DNA from: Pirellulaceae bacterium
GTDB lineage: Bacteria; Planctomycetota; Planctomycetia; Pirellulales; Pirellulaceae
NCBI GenBank assembly: GCA_023382975.1
Contig: JAHDXO010000044.1
Span: forward strand, 30,598 to 94,597
Direction of reading: 5' to 3'
Length of the DNA stretch: 64,000 nt
Each line of letters begins with the position of its first letter. Position 1 is the stretch's first letter. The translations under genes and the position numbers were made by a program. Below are positions 26,201 to 35,175 of the stretch, piece after piece. The notes under the pieces were generated by a model. That model was not told the origin of the DNA and made no database searches. It saw only the letters and a program-made list of their open reading frames with translations.

Positions 26201-28298
26201 GAACGGACTTTACGGGAAGGCGTTCCCCGACTTGTTTCAAGGTGTCGCCACGGACCTGCAGGGACCCCAGTCTGCCGGAAGGTTGTACGAGGCACTGGCG
26301 CCCCTGCAGCTTTCCCCGGATTGCACGACGCGACTGGTTCGAGACGCTGACGGCATGCTCATGCGCGAGTTGTGCGGTCGCATGGCCGACAGCCGCGTCG
26401 TCCTCGGTCAGTGGAACGTCGTCCTCGACAAGCTCCGGGAACTGGGTAGCAAACCATCGACGTGGCTGAAACTCCCCGGGCCGTCCAAAGACCTCTTCCA
26501 TCGCCACCGGATCGAGTCCGCCCAGCAGCGTTTCTCCTCGATCACTGCCTGGGCCGGCTACTGCCGCGCCGTGGCCCGTTGCGACAAATTGGGGCTCGCG
26601 AAGTTTGTTCGCCGACTGGAACAAGGGACGATTCCGCTAGATACGGCTGTGGAAGTCTACGACCTGACCCTGCATCATCACTTGATCGAACGATTTCTCG
26701 AAGACTCGAATCTTCTTCGCGACACATCCCGGCAGAGACTCGAAACGGCCCGCCGGGAATTCACCCAATTGGACGAAGAACTAATCGAGCTTCAGCGGCA
26801 GGAACTGGCATGTCAGTTGATCCGCCACCCGGTCCCGCCGGGAAATGCCAAGGGGCGGGTCGGTGAATTGACGGAGTTGGCGCTGATCCGGCACGAAACG
26901 AGCAAACAGCAGCGGCACTGCCGAATCCGAGATCTCATTCAACGCGCCGGCAGGGCCGTGTTGGCGCTGAAGCCCTGTTTCATGATGAGCCCCTTGTCCA
27001 TCGCCCAGTACCTGGCGCCCGGCTCGGTCGAATTCGACTTGGTCGTGATGGACGAAGCGTCGCAGATCAAGCCGGAGGACGCCCTCGGCACGCTGCTGCG
27101 CGCGCGTCAAATGGTGGTCGTGGGCGATCCCAAGCAATTGCCTCCGACTTCGTTCTTCGACCGACTCGGTGGGGCCGAGGAAGAGAACGACGGCGAAGAA
27201 ACGTTTCTCGACAATACGGAATCGGTGCTCGAAGTCGCCCTGAAGACGTTCCCGGCCCGGCGTCGGCTCCGCTGGCACTACCGCAGCCAGCACGAATCGT
27301 TGATCGCATTCTCCAACGAGAAGTTCTACGACGGGGAACTGGTCATCTTTCCCTCCCCGTCCAGCGAACGCGGCCGTTTGGGGGTCTTCTTGCGCCACGT
27401 TCCGGATGCGTTCTTCTCAGGCGGCTGCAACGCCGTCGAAGCGGATGTGGTCGCGCAGGCGATTGTCGAACACGCCCGGCAGCACGGTGGCGAGTCGCTC
27501 GGCATCGCCGCGTTCAATGCGGCCCAGGCCCGGGCGATCCAGGACCGCTTGGAGGCGATCTGCGTCCAGGACGACGATGCTCGAAACGCCGTGGCCGCGC
27601 TGGAACAGCACAACGAACCCCTGTTCATCAAGAATCTGGAGAGCGTCCAAGGCGACGAGCGGGATGTCATCTTCATCTCCTACACCTACGGGCCATCTCC
27701 CGAGACCGGCCGGTGTTTCAATCGTTTCGGGCCAATGGCCGGCATACACGGTTGGCGGCGGCTGAATGTGTTGATTACGCGCGCCAAAAGGCGAGTGATC
27801 GTGTTCTCGTCCATGCATCCCAGCGATATCGTCAGCGGACCGGACCGCAGCCGAGGCGTCAACGCGATGAAGCAATATCTCGAATTCGCCCAGACGGGCC
27901 GACTCGGCGAGCGCGAAACCAGCTCGGGTCGCGGCCCCGAATCACCGTTCGAAATCACCGTCTCGCGGATCGTCGAAAGCCTCGGGCTGCGCGTCGTGCC
28001 TCAAGTCGGCGTGGCTGGTTTCTTCATCGATCTGGGCGTCCTAGCGCCCGGCAGCGACGATCAATTCCTGCTGGGGATCGAATGCGACGGCGCCACCTAC
28101 CACAGCTCCAAATCCTCCCGAGACCGCGACCGGCTCAGAGAGCAAGTCATCCGCAGCCGAGGCTGGAATCTCCACCGAGTCTGGTCCACCGACTGGTTCC
28201 TCAACCGAGAAGCCGAAGAACAACGCCTGCGAAAAGCGATACTGGCCCAGGTGGAAAGCTGCGAAAGGTCTTGTCGCACACTGACATCTAATGGGTAG
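23220..28298 (+). CDS. DUF4011 superfamily 1 helicase with C-terminal MTES_1575-type nuclease
   Basis: The 1692-residue protein begins with a DUF4011 region (INIREELNRFRDRLLDLSNANRLLNY). It has Walker A IEGPPGTGKSQ near residue 365, Walker B VVMDEASQIKPEDAL near 1277, GDPKQLPPTSFF, RLRWHYRSQHESLI, and a SF1 C-terminal core with ESVQGDERDVIFISYTYG and LNVLITRAKRRVIVFSS. The last ~120 residues carry LLGIECDGATYHSSKSSRDRDRLREQVIRSRGW...RVWSTDWF, the restriction-endonuclease-like module found at the end of these helicases. Large proteins of this kind occur in defence islands and probably unwind and cut foreign DNA; the target is unknown. It stands alone, next to an orphan antitoxin and a Druantia-like module. 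Confidence 0.85.
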   Translation: MSSINIREELNRFRDRLLDLSNANRLLNYRKTKTRSVQIVHARLDHIMQRLVQQGKSFRFQWIEEPELRGGRSPRASQQRGLPFPSFDQFKETKELGTDDVSGESLPSVEREGDQPRLDNPEQAPLPVKQRDDTLQTDRTEAGLERVLTTIRRAANNAVEETGVNYLYIALGMLDWNERAKAASRLLSPLILVPVKLQREFDNRRHRYETTLHYTGDEIQTNLCLGRRLQRDFGIVIPSLVDETDEEPTTPRKYLAQVSDAIAGQPEWKVHDEAVVGFFMFNKLFMYLDLDMNAWTDELSPENNELVRAVIEGSQIEEDASIGGYAPDYPIDEHPGAQRIQLVKDADSSQHSALCDIADGKSLVIEGPPGTGKSQTITNAIADALHRGQRILFVAEKLAALEVVKSNLNSAGLGQFCLELHSDAATPQRVMDELRRRLDFTPRRPGDIQAVRTRLQDRRKRLGRYLERMAQPLGPHQLPAYDVLWRVAATQQANGRKPIGEITIPWDVDAAGFDAACTAIKELAIHLRELQPVNELPWRGLNADRLVPSKTHLVSKWLEDLRRLASAAEVNLQKLVSEFGDSEEIWLKRIIAGQNDQLEEARAEWLDGVPENVARWLVEFAIPKRRELAAVMLQEIEEANTVRSQARSVLVVDPEQGLTASVALVSAMDILGEAGVLTTPVSGLLEMRVQWLAATTCLEHVMRLGKQLETLGFGPIHTLQHFREAVELYRMMIHPAVESVPPPAWAFSQNAAQLLQRGQQETSTLKSLRTEIEERVFMHKIPARETIEELIDVFATIGKSWFRTFQSRYRWARRTMKEFTKAAHGRRNARQDLRLLEKLLDFHSRSERFPHHAELKQALGDQFSGEETNWERLDTLARWARQAKRMGMGYQECSECHRHVHAAPKMTNRELLDACKQFQRGWEHPVCAALVGGSDLSGIPLAPLRARAQQWIDAAAVVLEHRRAFRAVDDKPVGHLLELARLQIEASQSEQALSNGLYGKAFPDLFQGVATDLQGPQSAGRLYEALAPLQLSPDCTTRLVRDADGMLMRELCGRMADSRVVLGQWNVVLDKLRELGSKPSTWLKLPGPSKDLFHRHRIESAQQRFSSITAWAGYCRAVARCDKLGLAKFVRRLEQGTIPLDTAVEVYDLTLHHHLIERFLEDSNLLRDTSRQRLETARREFTQLDEELIELQRQELACQLIRHPVPPGNAKGRVGELTELALIRHETSKQQRHCRIRDLIQRAGRAVLALKPCFMMSPLSIAQYLAPGSVEFDLVVMDEASQIKPEDALGTLLRARQMVVVGDPKQLPPTSFFDRLGGAEEENDGEETFLDNTESVLEVALKTFPARRRLRWHYRSQHESLIAFSNEKFYDGELVIFPSPSSERGRLGVFLRHVPDAFFSGGCNAVEADVVAQAIVEHARQHGGESLGIAAFNAAQARAIQDRLEAICVQDDDARNAVAALEQHNEPLFIKNLESVQGDERDVIFISYTYGPSPETGRCFNRFGPMAGIHGWRRLNVLITRAKRRVIVFSSMHPSDIVSGPDRSRGVNAMKQYLEFAQTGRLGERETSSGRGPESPFEITVSRIVESLGLRVVPQVGVAGFFIDLGVLAPGSDDQFLLGIECDGATYHSSKSSRDRDRLREQVIRSRGWNLHRVWSTDWFLNREAEEQRLRKAILAQVESCERSCRTLTSNG

Positions 28299-28376
28299 AA
28301 CCAATTAGCGCAGCGTCTCTTGCAAGACTCCCTTTCTATCAACTTCAACTTTAGACAACCTTACATCGGAAAGCCA

Positions 28377-28913
28377 ATGACTGTAGCCCAGAATCTTTTC
28401 GCTGTATTCTTTGCAATCTTCTCGGGTTTTGTCGGGAGTGTTCAGCTACGCTGGAACATGTTTCCCTGGGCAGAAGTGGACCTATGTGACTTTTGGGTGA
28501 TCCTGTCCAAACTGCTCTGCCGCCGAAGAAGGCGCGCTGGAGCTTTCAGCGCCCGATGCAATTACAGAGCGGCATACCGCTTACTACTATCGACAGTCCT
28601 GCTCAACCTTATACCTCTCGCCTACTTCATCATAGTGTTCTTCGTGCTACGCAAGGCTTCCAATTCAACTGAAGACTGGGATCTTTTTACAGCTGCTTTC
28701 CAGACTACTTGGGGGATTCTTCCCTCCTTCGCAGCATTCGGCTTCTATCGACTCTGGATCGGGATTGTACAATGCTGTCCAAGATCCTTCTATAATCTGC
28801 GTGATCGACGCAAACTCAAACTCGTCCGGGTTGAACGTTATCGAACCCCGAATATCGTGTTTGGTGTACTGTACGTTTTAATTCCGCTGCTTGTGGCCAT
28901 CCTGATGGCTTAG
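28377..28913 (+). CDS. four-helix membrane protein of unknown function
   Basis: The 178-residue product (MTVAQNLFAVFFAIFSGFVG...) has four hydrophobic segments near residues 6-22, 62-85, 105-125 and 158-177, joined by basic loops (CRRRRRAG, DRRKLKLVRVERYR). G+C content is visibly lower than in neighbouring housekeeping genes. It lies 78 bp after the helicase on the same strand and converges with the druE-like gene. No family recognised. A membrane effector of either neighbouring system is possible but unproven. Confidence 0.65.
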   Translation: MTVAQNLFAVFFAIFSGFVGSVQLRWNMFPWAEVDLCDFWVILSKLLCRRRRRAGAFSARCNYRAAYRLLLSTVLLNLIPLAYFIIVFFVLRKASNSTEDWDLFTAAFQTTWGILPSFAAFGFYRLWIGIVQCCPRSFYNLRDRRKLKLVRVERYRTPNIVFGVLYVLIPLLVAILMA

Positions 28914-28978
28914 TGTCACAGTCCTTATGCAGCTCCCGTTGAAGGATTACAGATGTCGCTACCGAATAAGTAAACAAG

Positions 28979-31900
28979 CTAAGCATCCCAGTACTCTTGG
29001 AATTCTGCTTCTGACACCTCGAACCATGCGCCTTCGCTGGCCTGCCTGCATCGCTTCGAGAATGCGTACAGCCCGTATCCGAGCAATAGCTTGTAGTAAC
29101 GAGACTGTCCGTCTTCGATGACATGCCACAACATGGGCCGATCGTGAGATCCGAAGTCCGCCTTGTCTGCTGCGAAGTTTATCGAGATGGCAAACCTTTG
29201 TTTCAGTGGTCGAAGTGCCGCTTCAAGTCCCTGTTGCTGATCAACAGGGGTGTTGAATTGCCAGGGCTTTCTTGTGCGCGGATCAATTTCCGTCGTACGA
29301 ATTCTCACTGTTGCTCCCGAAACTGCGTGGATACGTACCAAGAACCGGTAGATGTCGATAACTTGTTCCTGTCCAGGAGCAATGTACGGATCGATGATCA
29401 AGAGCTGTTTCATGGGCTTGGCAAGCAGTTCGCCCAGGTACTCCGTGGATTGTAACGGAGTCGAGATACCCGCAACGGGGTTAATCCTAAAATGATGGAA
29501 GCACCGGGCCGTCGTCAGCTCTGCCGCCGCAGTCTCCGTTGGCAACTCGAGTTGATTCATAACCTGCGAAGCCTTGCCTTCACGCGTTCTCTGAATTCGC
29601 CCTTCGCGAGTAGCCAAATTGGCTGACGAAAAACGCCACACGGCCAGAGCTTCGCCGGCGGTGCCATTCGCCACAATCACCGCGTGGCGAATGGGCTGCA
29701 CCGTGGTCTCTATGCTGACGCCGCGAGCAGCCAACGCTTGAAGACTGTGATGCACATAATTGGCCTCTGCTTGTTCCGTCTGTTTGGGAACGCGATTCAA
29801 GACGATGCGTAGCGATCTGTCCTGTCGCGACAGCCAACGATGAAAGACGCCGAACCAATCCAGCTCACTGCCTTCCAGGAGGTTCCCACTCAATTCGGAG
29901 GAGAAGACATTGAGACTTTGCGTGTTGGTAGGGATGGCATTCAGTAGCTGTCTCGGCTTGCGGAATGGCGGCCTCCAAATCGATTCGATGTCTCCATGAC
30001 AGCGATCGAGAAGGAGCCCCAAGTATTCGAGGACTAGACTTCGCTGTAGTTGGTCATGGAACTCCTGATTCGCGTAGTCGCACAAACAGCCATAACACCC
30101 TGTGGCGTTAGGATCGCAACTGCACTGATCCAGCAAGCGATACGTCTCGCGAAGCACATCCAGAAAGCGGTCTGCAATCTGTTTGCAATGCCCAGCGCCA
30201 CCGGGCACTGCGTCGTGCAAGACAATCACCTGACGATCCTCGCCCTGCAGCGGTGCCGTGGTAACGTCTAGATCGTTCCGTTCAATTTCCAGAGCCTCGG
30301 CCGCTCCGTGAACAATCGCATAGGCCAAACTCAACCAAAATGGGGTGTCGAGCATGCCGTGCTGGGTCTCGAAGAAGTCCAGCCGCAGCACATCGGTCTC
30401 GTAAACATGAGAAAGAGCGACTTGCCGCTTCACGTCCGCCGCCCGTCCAGGGCACCGGCCAAATCTCCACCCGGGTGGACGATGATTGTTCTGGGTCTCC
30501 GTCTTCGTGAATTCGCTTCGCCCACAGTGCGGGCAGACAGAGAACCCCGCACGTGGGGCGCGAGTTGCGTGCATCCCAAGATTCAAAATTACGAGAGATC
30601 GGCCTTCGGCGTGTCGCATCGTCACCCAGGGTTGATCCGTGGCAAGCGGAATCTGATCCGTGCCGCGATCCACCTGGCCTAGGTCGAAAAATGCTCGCCC
30701 GGCGAAAACTCGGTTCGGTCGCATTCCTCTGGGCGGCCTTGGCGGAGTCTTCGCATCAGTTGTGTATCCCCACCTGGCCTCGACGGCCTGCCAAGGGATT
30801 GCCCAGTGGCCAAGGGGCTGCCGGCAGACGTCGCATATGGCTTCAAGATCGGCCGGCTTCCATATGCCTCTATATTGATGAAGGTGATTGCAACGTGGAC
30901 ACCATCGGAACCAGTGTTGCCAATCGAACTCCAGCGTCGGATAGCGAAACAGCCCTACAGATCGGTAAATGCGTTTCCCAGCGATGACTTCGGCCGACGG
31001 CGCATACTCGCTGATCGCAATCTTTCCATCTCGCTGAAGGGCCAACGGCGAATCTTGGCCGGGGAAGAAATACCGTCCCCCGCGTTGAAGGTGCAATTGG
31101 CGAACGTTTACGGGAAATGCAAAACTGGGAAGAACACCGCGGGTCATCAAGTGGTTGATGAGCGATTCCTTTTTGCGTTGCTTCAGCAAATTTCGGTACG
31201 ACCGTTCGCGTCGCTGATACTCTTCCCGAAGCTTCACGGATGCCTCATCCAATGTCCCAGTTAGCGCGCTTGACAAGTCGATACTTTCAAGCATACCGCG
31301 CTCCAGGTCGTCCAATTCCTCGCGAGCTTCAGCTCTGGCACGTGCCAATGGATTCTCATGCTTTGCCTGAAGATCAGAGATGGCCTGAATCTCTTTTCGC
31401 GCATCCTCACGAGTCAGGTCGAAAGCATCCATGATCCTCGCCTCACATCGCGATCGCGAATCCGCTGAATCGAGCCACTGGGGCAGATAGTCAGCAGCAT
31501 TCGCCCCCACAGCATCCAGGGACAGTTGAAAGAAAGTTTCTACATCGCCCGCCTTCTGGAATCGTCCAGCTTTGCCGTTAATCGACTGGTGGTCTAGCCA
31601 GCTCCAATACTCCGACAAAATCTCTCCAAAGCAATGTCGTCGCAGTATCTTGCGATTGCTGAGATCGATTCGAGGTGGTGTGACCCGTCCGGCTAGGATT
31701 GCCAATGGATCATCAAAATGTCTTCGATCGTGAGGTCTGCGTTGGCAATAGGTTAAGACAAATGCGACCGCATCCGCCCGGCGTCCCGCCCGCCCTGCAC
31801 GTTGCAGATAGTTGACGGTTGTCGGCGGCACATTGCGCAGGACAACCGCCTGCAAATCGCCGATGTCAATGCCCATCTCGAACGTCGTCGAACAGCTCAA

Positions 31901-34900
31901 AACGCTCAATTGTCCCGACTGAAATGCTTGCTGCACTTTTTGACCCAACTTGCTGCTCAATTGCGCCGTGTGCTCTTCGCAACGCATCTCCGCGCGGATG
32001 CCGCGTGTGTACCGCCTAACCGCGTAACCGTAGCGTGAATCGAGTAACTCGCTGGTGTTTTCACTTGGCTTCAGGTTACCGGAGCATCCTGGCCGAACGC
32101 AGAGGCCAAAGAGGGAATCAACTTGGAATTTCGAGCACCTGTCGCATTGATGGACTTGAGCGGGCCGCACGAATTGAAGTCTGTCGCCGCATAACTGCAA
32201 CGCCGCGGTGGCTACAGTATCTGAAGATTGCAGCCACGGATTAGGAAGCCGCAGCAATTCGAACAACTGAGCTAGAAACGGGCGGATCGAGTCGTCGTCG
32301 TCAGGCAGGCCCTGTCGCACACACCATCGGCGGATCAAGTCGACAAAGACGGTATCGCGACTACCAGCCTTCCACAAGCTAACGTGGTGCTCAGGTGCAT
32401 TTTCTGAACGCGAGAACACGAGTATTCTAGCCTTACCAGCGTACCACGGATTCGCAACGCCTGGGGTCTCGCGAAGAATGACTTGCCTGCGCATCAAGTC
32501 CAGTAGCCCATTGACCAATCTAATCAGATGGCTCGCGGTAACATAGGTTCCTTTGGGGAGAGCTACGTCCTTTCCGTCCAGCTTTTCATCGCTATCTTGC
32601 ATGGGTCCAAGGCGCGTGCTGGACCAGTCCCAGACGGCTCTGCTCAAGCCGACTGCTTCCAGTGACGTGGGCGTCGTCCCGGTTACTTCGGTCAGCAGAT
32701 ATCCCAGCATCCGGCGACGCCGAACGTCCTTGTCCAAATCGTAGCTGTCCTTGAACGGGTCGTCACGTTCCGCCAAATCGTCTTCGACCAGGAAAGGAAC
32801 CAGCAGATCCTGTTCTTCGGCGCCGATCATTGTGCGCCGGGCCCACTCTTCCACACTAATCGGTTCCTCACTGGGCAGTGTCTGCAATGCAAGCTGTCGA
32901 ACTAGCCCCTCGGTATGCCGATCCTGCAAATAAGACGCCATGAACGCCGCATTCTGACGGCTATCGCTAAAAAGCACCAGTTTCCGCCCTTCCCCAACCA
33001 TCCGGTCCCCAGTCCCGTCGTATTGCTGCGGATACATCCGTCGGAGATTCGTCTTCTGAGCCGGCCTAAGCGGAGGTAGCTGTTCATAGATCGCTTCCGT
33101 GAGAATACCAACCGGCGCATCCTGGCCAGTCTGAAGCCGCTCCATGACCACATTGCTTCCTTTGAGACGACCACACCTTGGACATCGGAGGATGTCGCGC
33201 CCATCACCCGACGGTGGCAACCGATACATCGTTCGAACAAGCTGGTTCTCGCGGGGAGTGCCGACCACCGTTTGGCCCGTTCGCAGGTCAAGCTTGATGG
33301 CTGTCCCGGAGTCGATGTCCAGACCCTCCGAGGTCAGGGAGAAAAACTGGACGGGTCGCACCCAGACGGACGGAGCGTCCAGCGAAGGGAAATCGGAGAT
33401 CTCGCTCAGCGCTAACAGCGGGTTGCGGCAGTCGCGGCAGAGCGCTACCTCGAAGCTTCGGCGATCCGCGGCGGCCAATCGTCGCAGGGCGACCCGGCGA
33501 ACGTTCAACGAAGGAATCGCGAGTTCTTCAGGAGGAGTTGCCTCGTTGTCCGCCGCCAATTCCACGAAGAATCCCTCCAGCGCGCTCGTAAACAGATGGT
33601 AACGGCAAGGGAGAAGCGACTGCTCGTTTGGGGCAGACCGCGCAGCATGAGTAAGTGAGACGAGGTTCGCCAAGGCCGTTTGCTTGTCGGTCACATCCAA
33701 TCGTCTCGTTTCTGGCCACATTTCGACTAGTCGATCGACTGGGACAGGCTGTTCCTGCAAATGGCTCCAAAGCCAACGAAATCGAGGGTGACCGACCAAG
33801 CAGTGAAACATAAATGCTCTGCGATCCGTACCGGCGGTGACTTTTGCGTTGTCGACCGCTGCGGCTTCGCAGATGCTGTGAAAATACGCTACGAGCGATT
33901 CGTCGACTGGTCGGTCAAGATCCTCTACCAAGTCTTGCGACATCGTCGCAAGTGCCGAGTCCGCTTCCAGTTCAGCGGCTTCGTCGGCAAAATCCCAGCC
34001 GGGTAAGCCGAGTGTAGGATCTTCCCGATCTGCAGAAACAACAGATTCTTCCGGGAATGGTGAACCGAACAGGTCAGAAGCGAACTTGGCGGTTAACCCT
34101 CGGGCGGTTTCCGAGGTCACGGATGGATCGGCAAGTGTTGCACTGGTTGCAACACAGACCGGTTCTCCAACATTGCCGACCGCAGAGCGATAACGGCGCA
34201 CTGCCCCGCGCACGCGTTGCATCAGCCTCGCCAGTTCGATCGCCTGCGCGCCCCGGTAGCTGTGGGCTTCGTCCAGAATGATGTATCGCCACGCAAATTC
34301 ATCGAAGTTCTGGAACAACGGAGCCTCTCGGGGACGCAGCAACGCCCGCTCTAGCATGGCAAAATTTGTCACCAGAATGTCAGGGGGGCATTCCAGAATC
34401 GCATTTCGGCTGACCAGTTCGTTCACCATGGCATTCGGATCCGGTCTGCTCGGCTCGGCATCCTCCGTTTCCCCTGTATAACGGCCGAATCGCACGGGGA
34501 TCTCGCGCTCTCCTCGGCGAAATCCTACCAACTCGCGTAGGCGGCGGATCTGGTCGTTTACCAGCGCGTTCATCGGATACACAAGCAGAACTCGCACACC
34601 ACTGCCTTGACCATGAATTGTGGGGTGTCGAAGAACCCAGTCCAAACACGGGATTTGGAAGCACTCTGTCTTCCCGCTCCCCGTACCGCTCACGATCACG
34701 GTGTTCTGGGCACCGTCACCGCAAAGCCTTCGGATGGCAGCAATCTGGTGATCATAAAGAAATCGGTCCGGGTCGAATCTGAACACCGGTGACGCCGTTT
34801 CCTGTGAGATGGATGGCGTCGCGCTCAATGCAAGCCGGGCGGCCAATCCACCGTCCGAGCCCTCCGCTGTCGCCACGCGCCCCTCTTTCGGGGCGCAAAG

Positions 34901-35140
34901 CAATGAAGCGAAATGCTTGCAAAGGAGGCCGCTTTCGACGAGCATCGGTAAAGTCTGGCTGGACCGAACGTAGGTAGCAGTAGCCTCCAGATAAGGTCCT
35001 GCAATCAACTGGCCCGGCATCTGCAATTGTTGTGCAAATGCAGACACTAGTTCCCCTTGAATCTCGTTGGGCCCGAATGTGCCGGTTAAGTAATCGAGGT
35101 AGCGCGCTCTGACTTCTCGCGAAACAAGAATCGGATCCAT
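28979..35140 (-). CDS. druE: DruE-like giant DEAH helicase with DUF1998-type Zn module
   Basis: The 2053-residue protein has YDHQIAAIRRL with Walker A SGTGSGKTE (about residues 151-159), LVYPMNALVNDQ, the DEAH box ILDEAHSYRG (about 290), and the second helicase core with CSTTFEMGIDIGDL and LQRAGRAGRR. Far downstream are HDAVPGGAGHCKQIADRF and the Cys series CSCDPNATGCYGCLCDY of the DUF1998/MrfA-type zinc domain. The final ~300 residues (LLIIDPYIAPGQEQVIDIYRFLV) resemble a phospholipase-D fold without a visible HxK motif. Size and domain order match DruE, the helicase shared by all Druantia defence types. It starts 35 bp after the DruH-like gene. The frame is open further upstream, but the ATG at 35140 is the first sensible start after that gene. 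Confidence 0.68.
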   Translation of the reverse strand: MDPILVSREVRARYLDYLTGTFGPNEIQGELVSAFAQQLQMPGQLIAGPYLEATATYVRSSQTLPMLVESGLLCKHFASLLCAPKEGRVATAEGSDGGLAARLALSATPSISQETASPVFRFDPDRFLYDHQIAAIRRLCGDGAQNTVIVSGTGSGKTECFQIPCLDWVLRHPTIHGQGSGVRVLLVYPMNALVNDQIRRLRELVGFRRGEREIPVRFGRYTGETEDAEPSRPDPNAMVNELVSRNAILECPPDILVTNFAMLERALLRPREAPLFQNFDEFAWRYIILDEAHSYRGAQAIELARLMQRVRGAVRRYRSAVGNVGEPVCVATSATLADPSVTSETARGLTAKFASDLFGSPFPEESVVSADREDPTLGLPGWDFADEAAELEADSALATMSQDLVEDLDRPVDESLVAYFHSICEAAAVDNAKVTAGTDRRAFMFHCLVGHPRFRWLWSHLQEQPVPVDRLVEMWPETRRLDVTDKQTALANLVSLTHAARSAPNEQSLLPCRYHLFTSALEGFFVELAADNEATPPEELAIPSLNVRRVALRRLAAADRRSFEVALCRDCRNPLLALSEISDFPSLDAPSVWVRPVQFFSLTSEGLDIDSGTAIKLDLRTGQTVVGTPRENQLVRTMYRLPPSGDGRDILRCPRCGRLKGSNVVMERLQTGQDAPVGILTEAIYEQLPPLRPAQKTNLRRMYPQQYDGTGDRMVGEGRKLVLFSDSRQNAAFMASYLQDRHTEGLVRQLALQTLPSEEPISVEEWARRTMIGAEEQDLLVPFLVEDDLAERDDPFKDSYDLDKDVRRRRMLGYLLTEVTGTTPTSLEAVGLSRAVWDWSSTRLGPMQDSDEKLDGKDVALPKGTYVTASHLIRLVNGLLDLMRRQVILRETPGVANPWYAGKARILVFSRSENAPEHHVSLWKAGSRDTVFVDLIRRWCVRQGLPDDDDSIRPFLAQLFELLRLPNPWLQSSDTVATAALQLCGDRLQFVRPAQVHQCDRCSKFQVDSLFGLCVRPGCSGNLKPSENTSELLDSRYGYAVRRYTRGIRAEMRCEEHTAQLSSKLGQKVQQAFQSGQLSVLSCSTTFEMGIDIGDLQAVVLRNVPPTTVNYLQRAGRAGRRADAVAFVLTYCQRRPHDRRHFDDPLAILAGRVTPPRIDLSNRKILRRHCFGEILSEYWSWLDHQSINGKAGRFQKAGDVETFFQLSLDAVGANAADYLPQWLDSADSRSRCEARIMDAFDLTREDARKEIQAISDLQAKHENPLARARAEAREELDDLERGMLESIDLSSALTGTLDEASVKLREEYQRRERSYRNLLKQRKKESLINHLMTRGVLPSFAFPVNVRQLHLQRGGRYFFPGQDSPLALQRDGKIAISEYAPSAEVIAGKRIYRSVGLFRYPTLEFDWQHWFRWCPRCNHLHQYRGIWKPADLEAICDVCRQPLGHWAIPWQAVEARWGYTTDAKTPPRPPRGMRPNRVFAGRAFFDLGQVDRGTDQIPLATDQPWVTMRHAEGRSLVILNLGMHATRAPRAGFSVCPHCGRSEFTKTETQNNHRPPGWRFGRCPGRAADVKRQVALSHVYETDVLRLDFFETQHGMLDTPFWLSLAYAIVHGAAEALEIERNDLDVTTAPLQGEDRQVIVLHDAVPGGAGHCKQIADRFLDVLRETYRLLDQCSCDPNATGCYGCLCDYANQEFHDQLQRSLVLEYLGLLLDRCHGDIESIWRPPFRKPRQLLNAIPTNTQSLNVFSSELSGNLLEGSELDWFGVFHRWLSRQDRSLRIVLNRVPKQTEQAEANYVHHSLQALAARGVSIETTVQPIRHAVIVANGTAGEALAVWRFSSANLATREGRIQRTREGKASQVMNQLELPTETAAAELTTARCFHHFRINPVAGISTPLQSTEYLGELLAKPMKQLLIIDPYIAPGQEQVIDIYRFLVRIHAVSGATVRIRTTEIDPRTRKPWQFNTPVDQQQGLEAALRPLKQRFAISINFAADKADFGSHDRPMLWHVIEDGQSRYYKLLLGYGLYAFSKRCRQASEGAWFEVSEAEFQEYWDA

Positions 35141-35175
35141 GATGATATGCCTCGTAGCAAAAAGGATGTGGGCGA

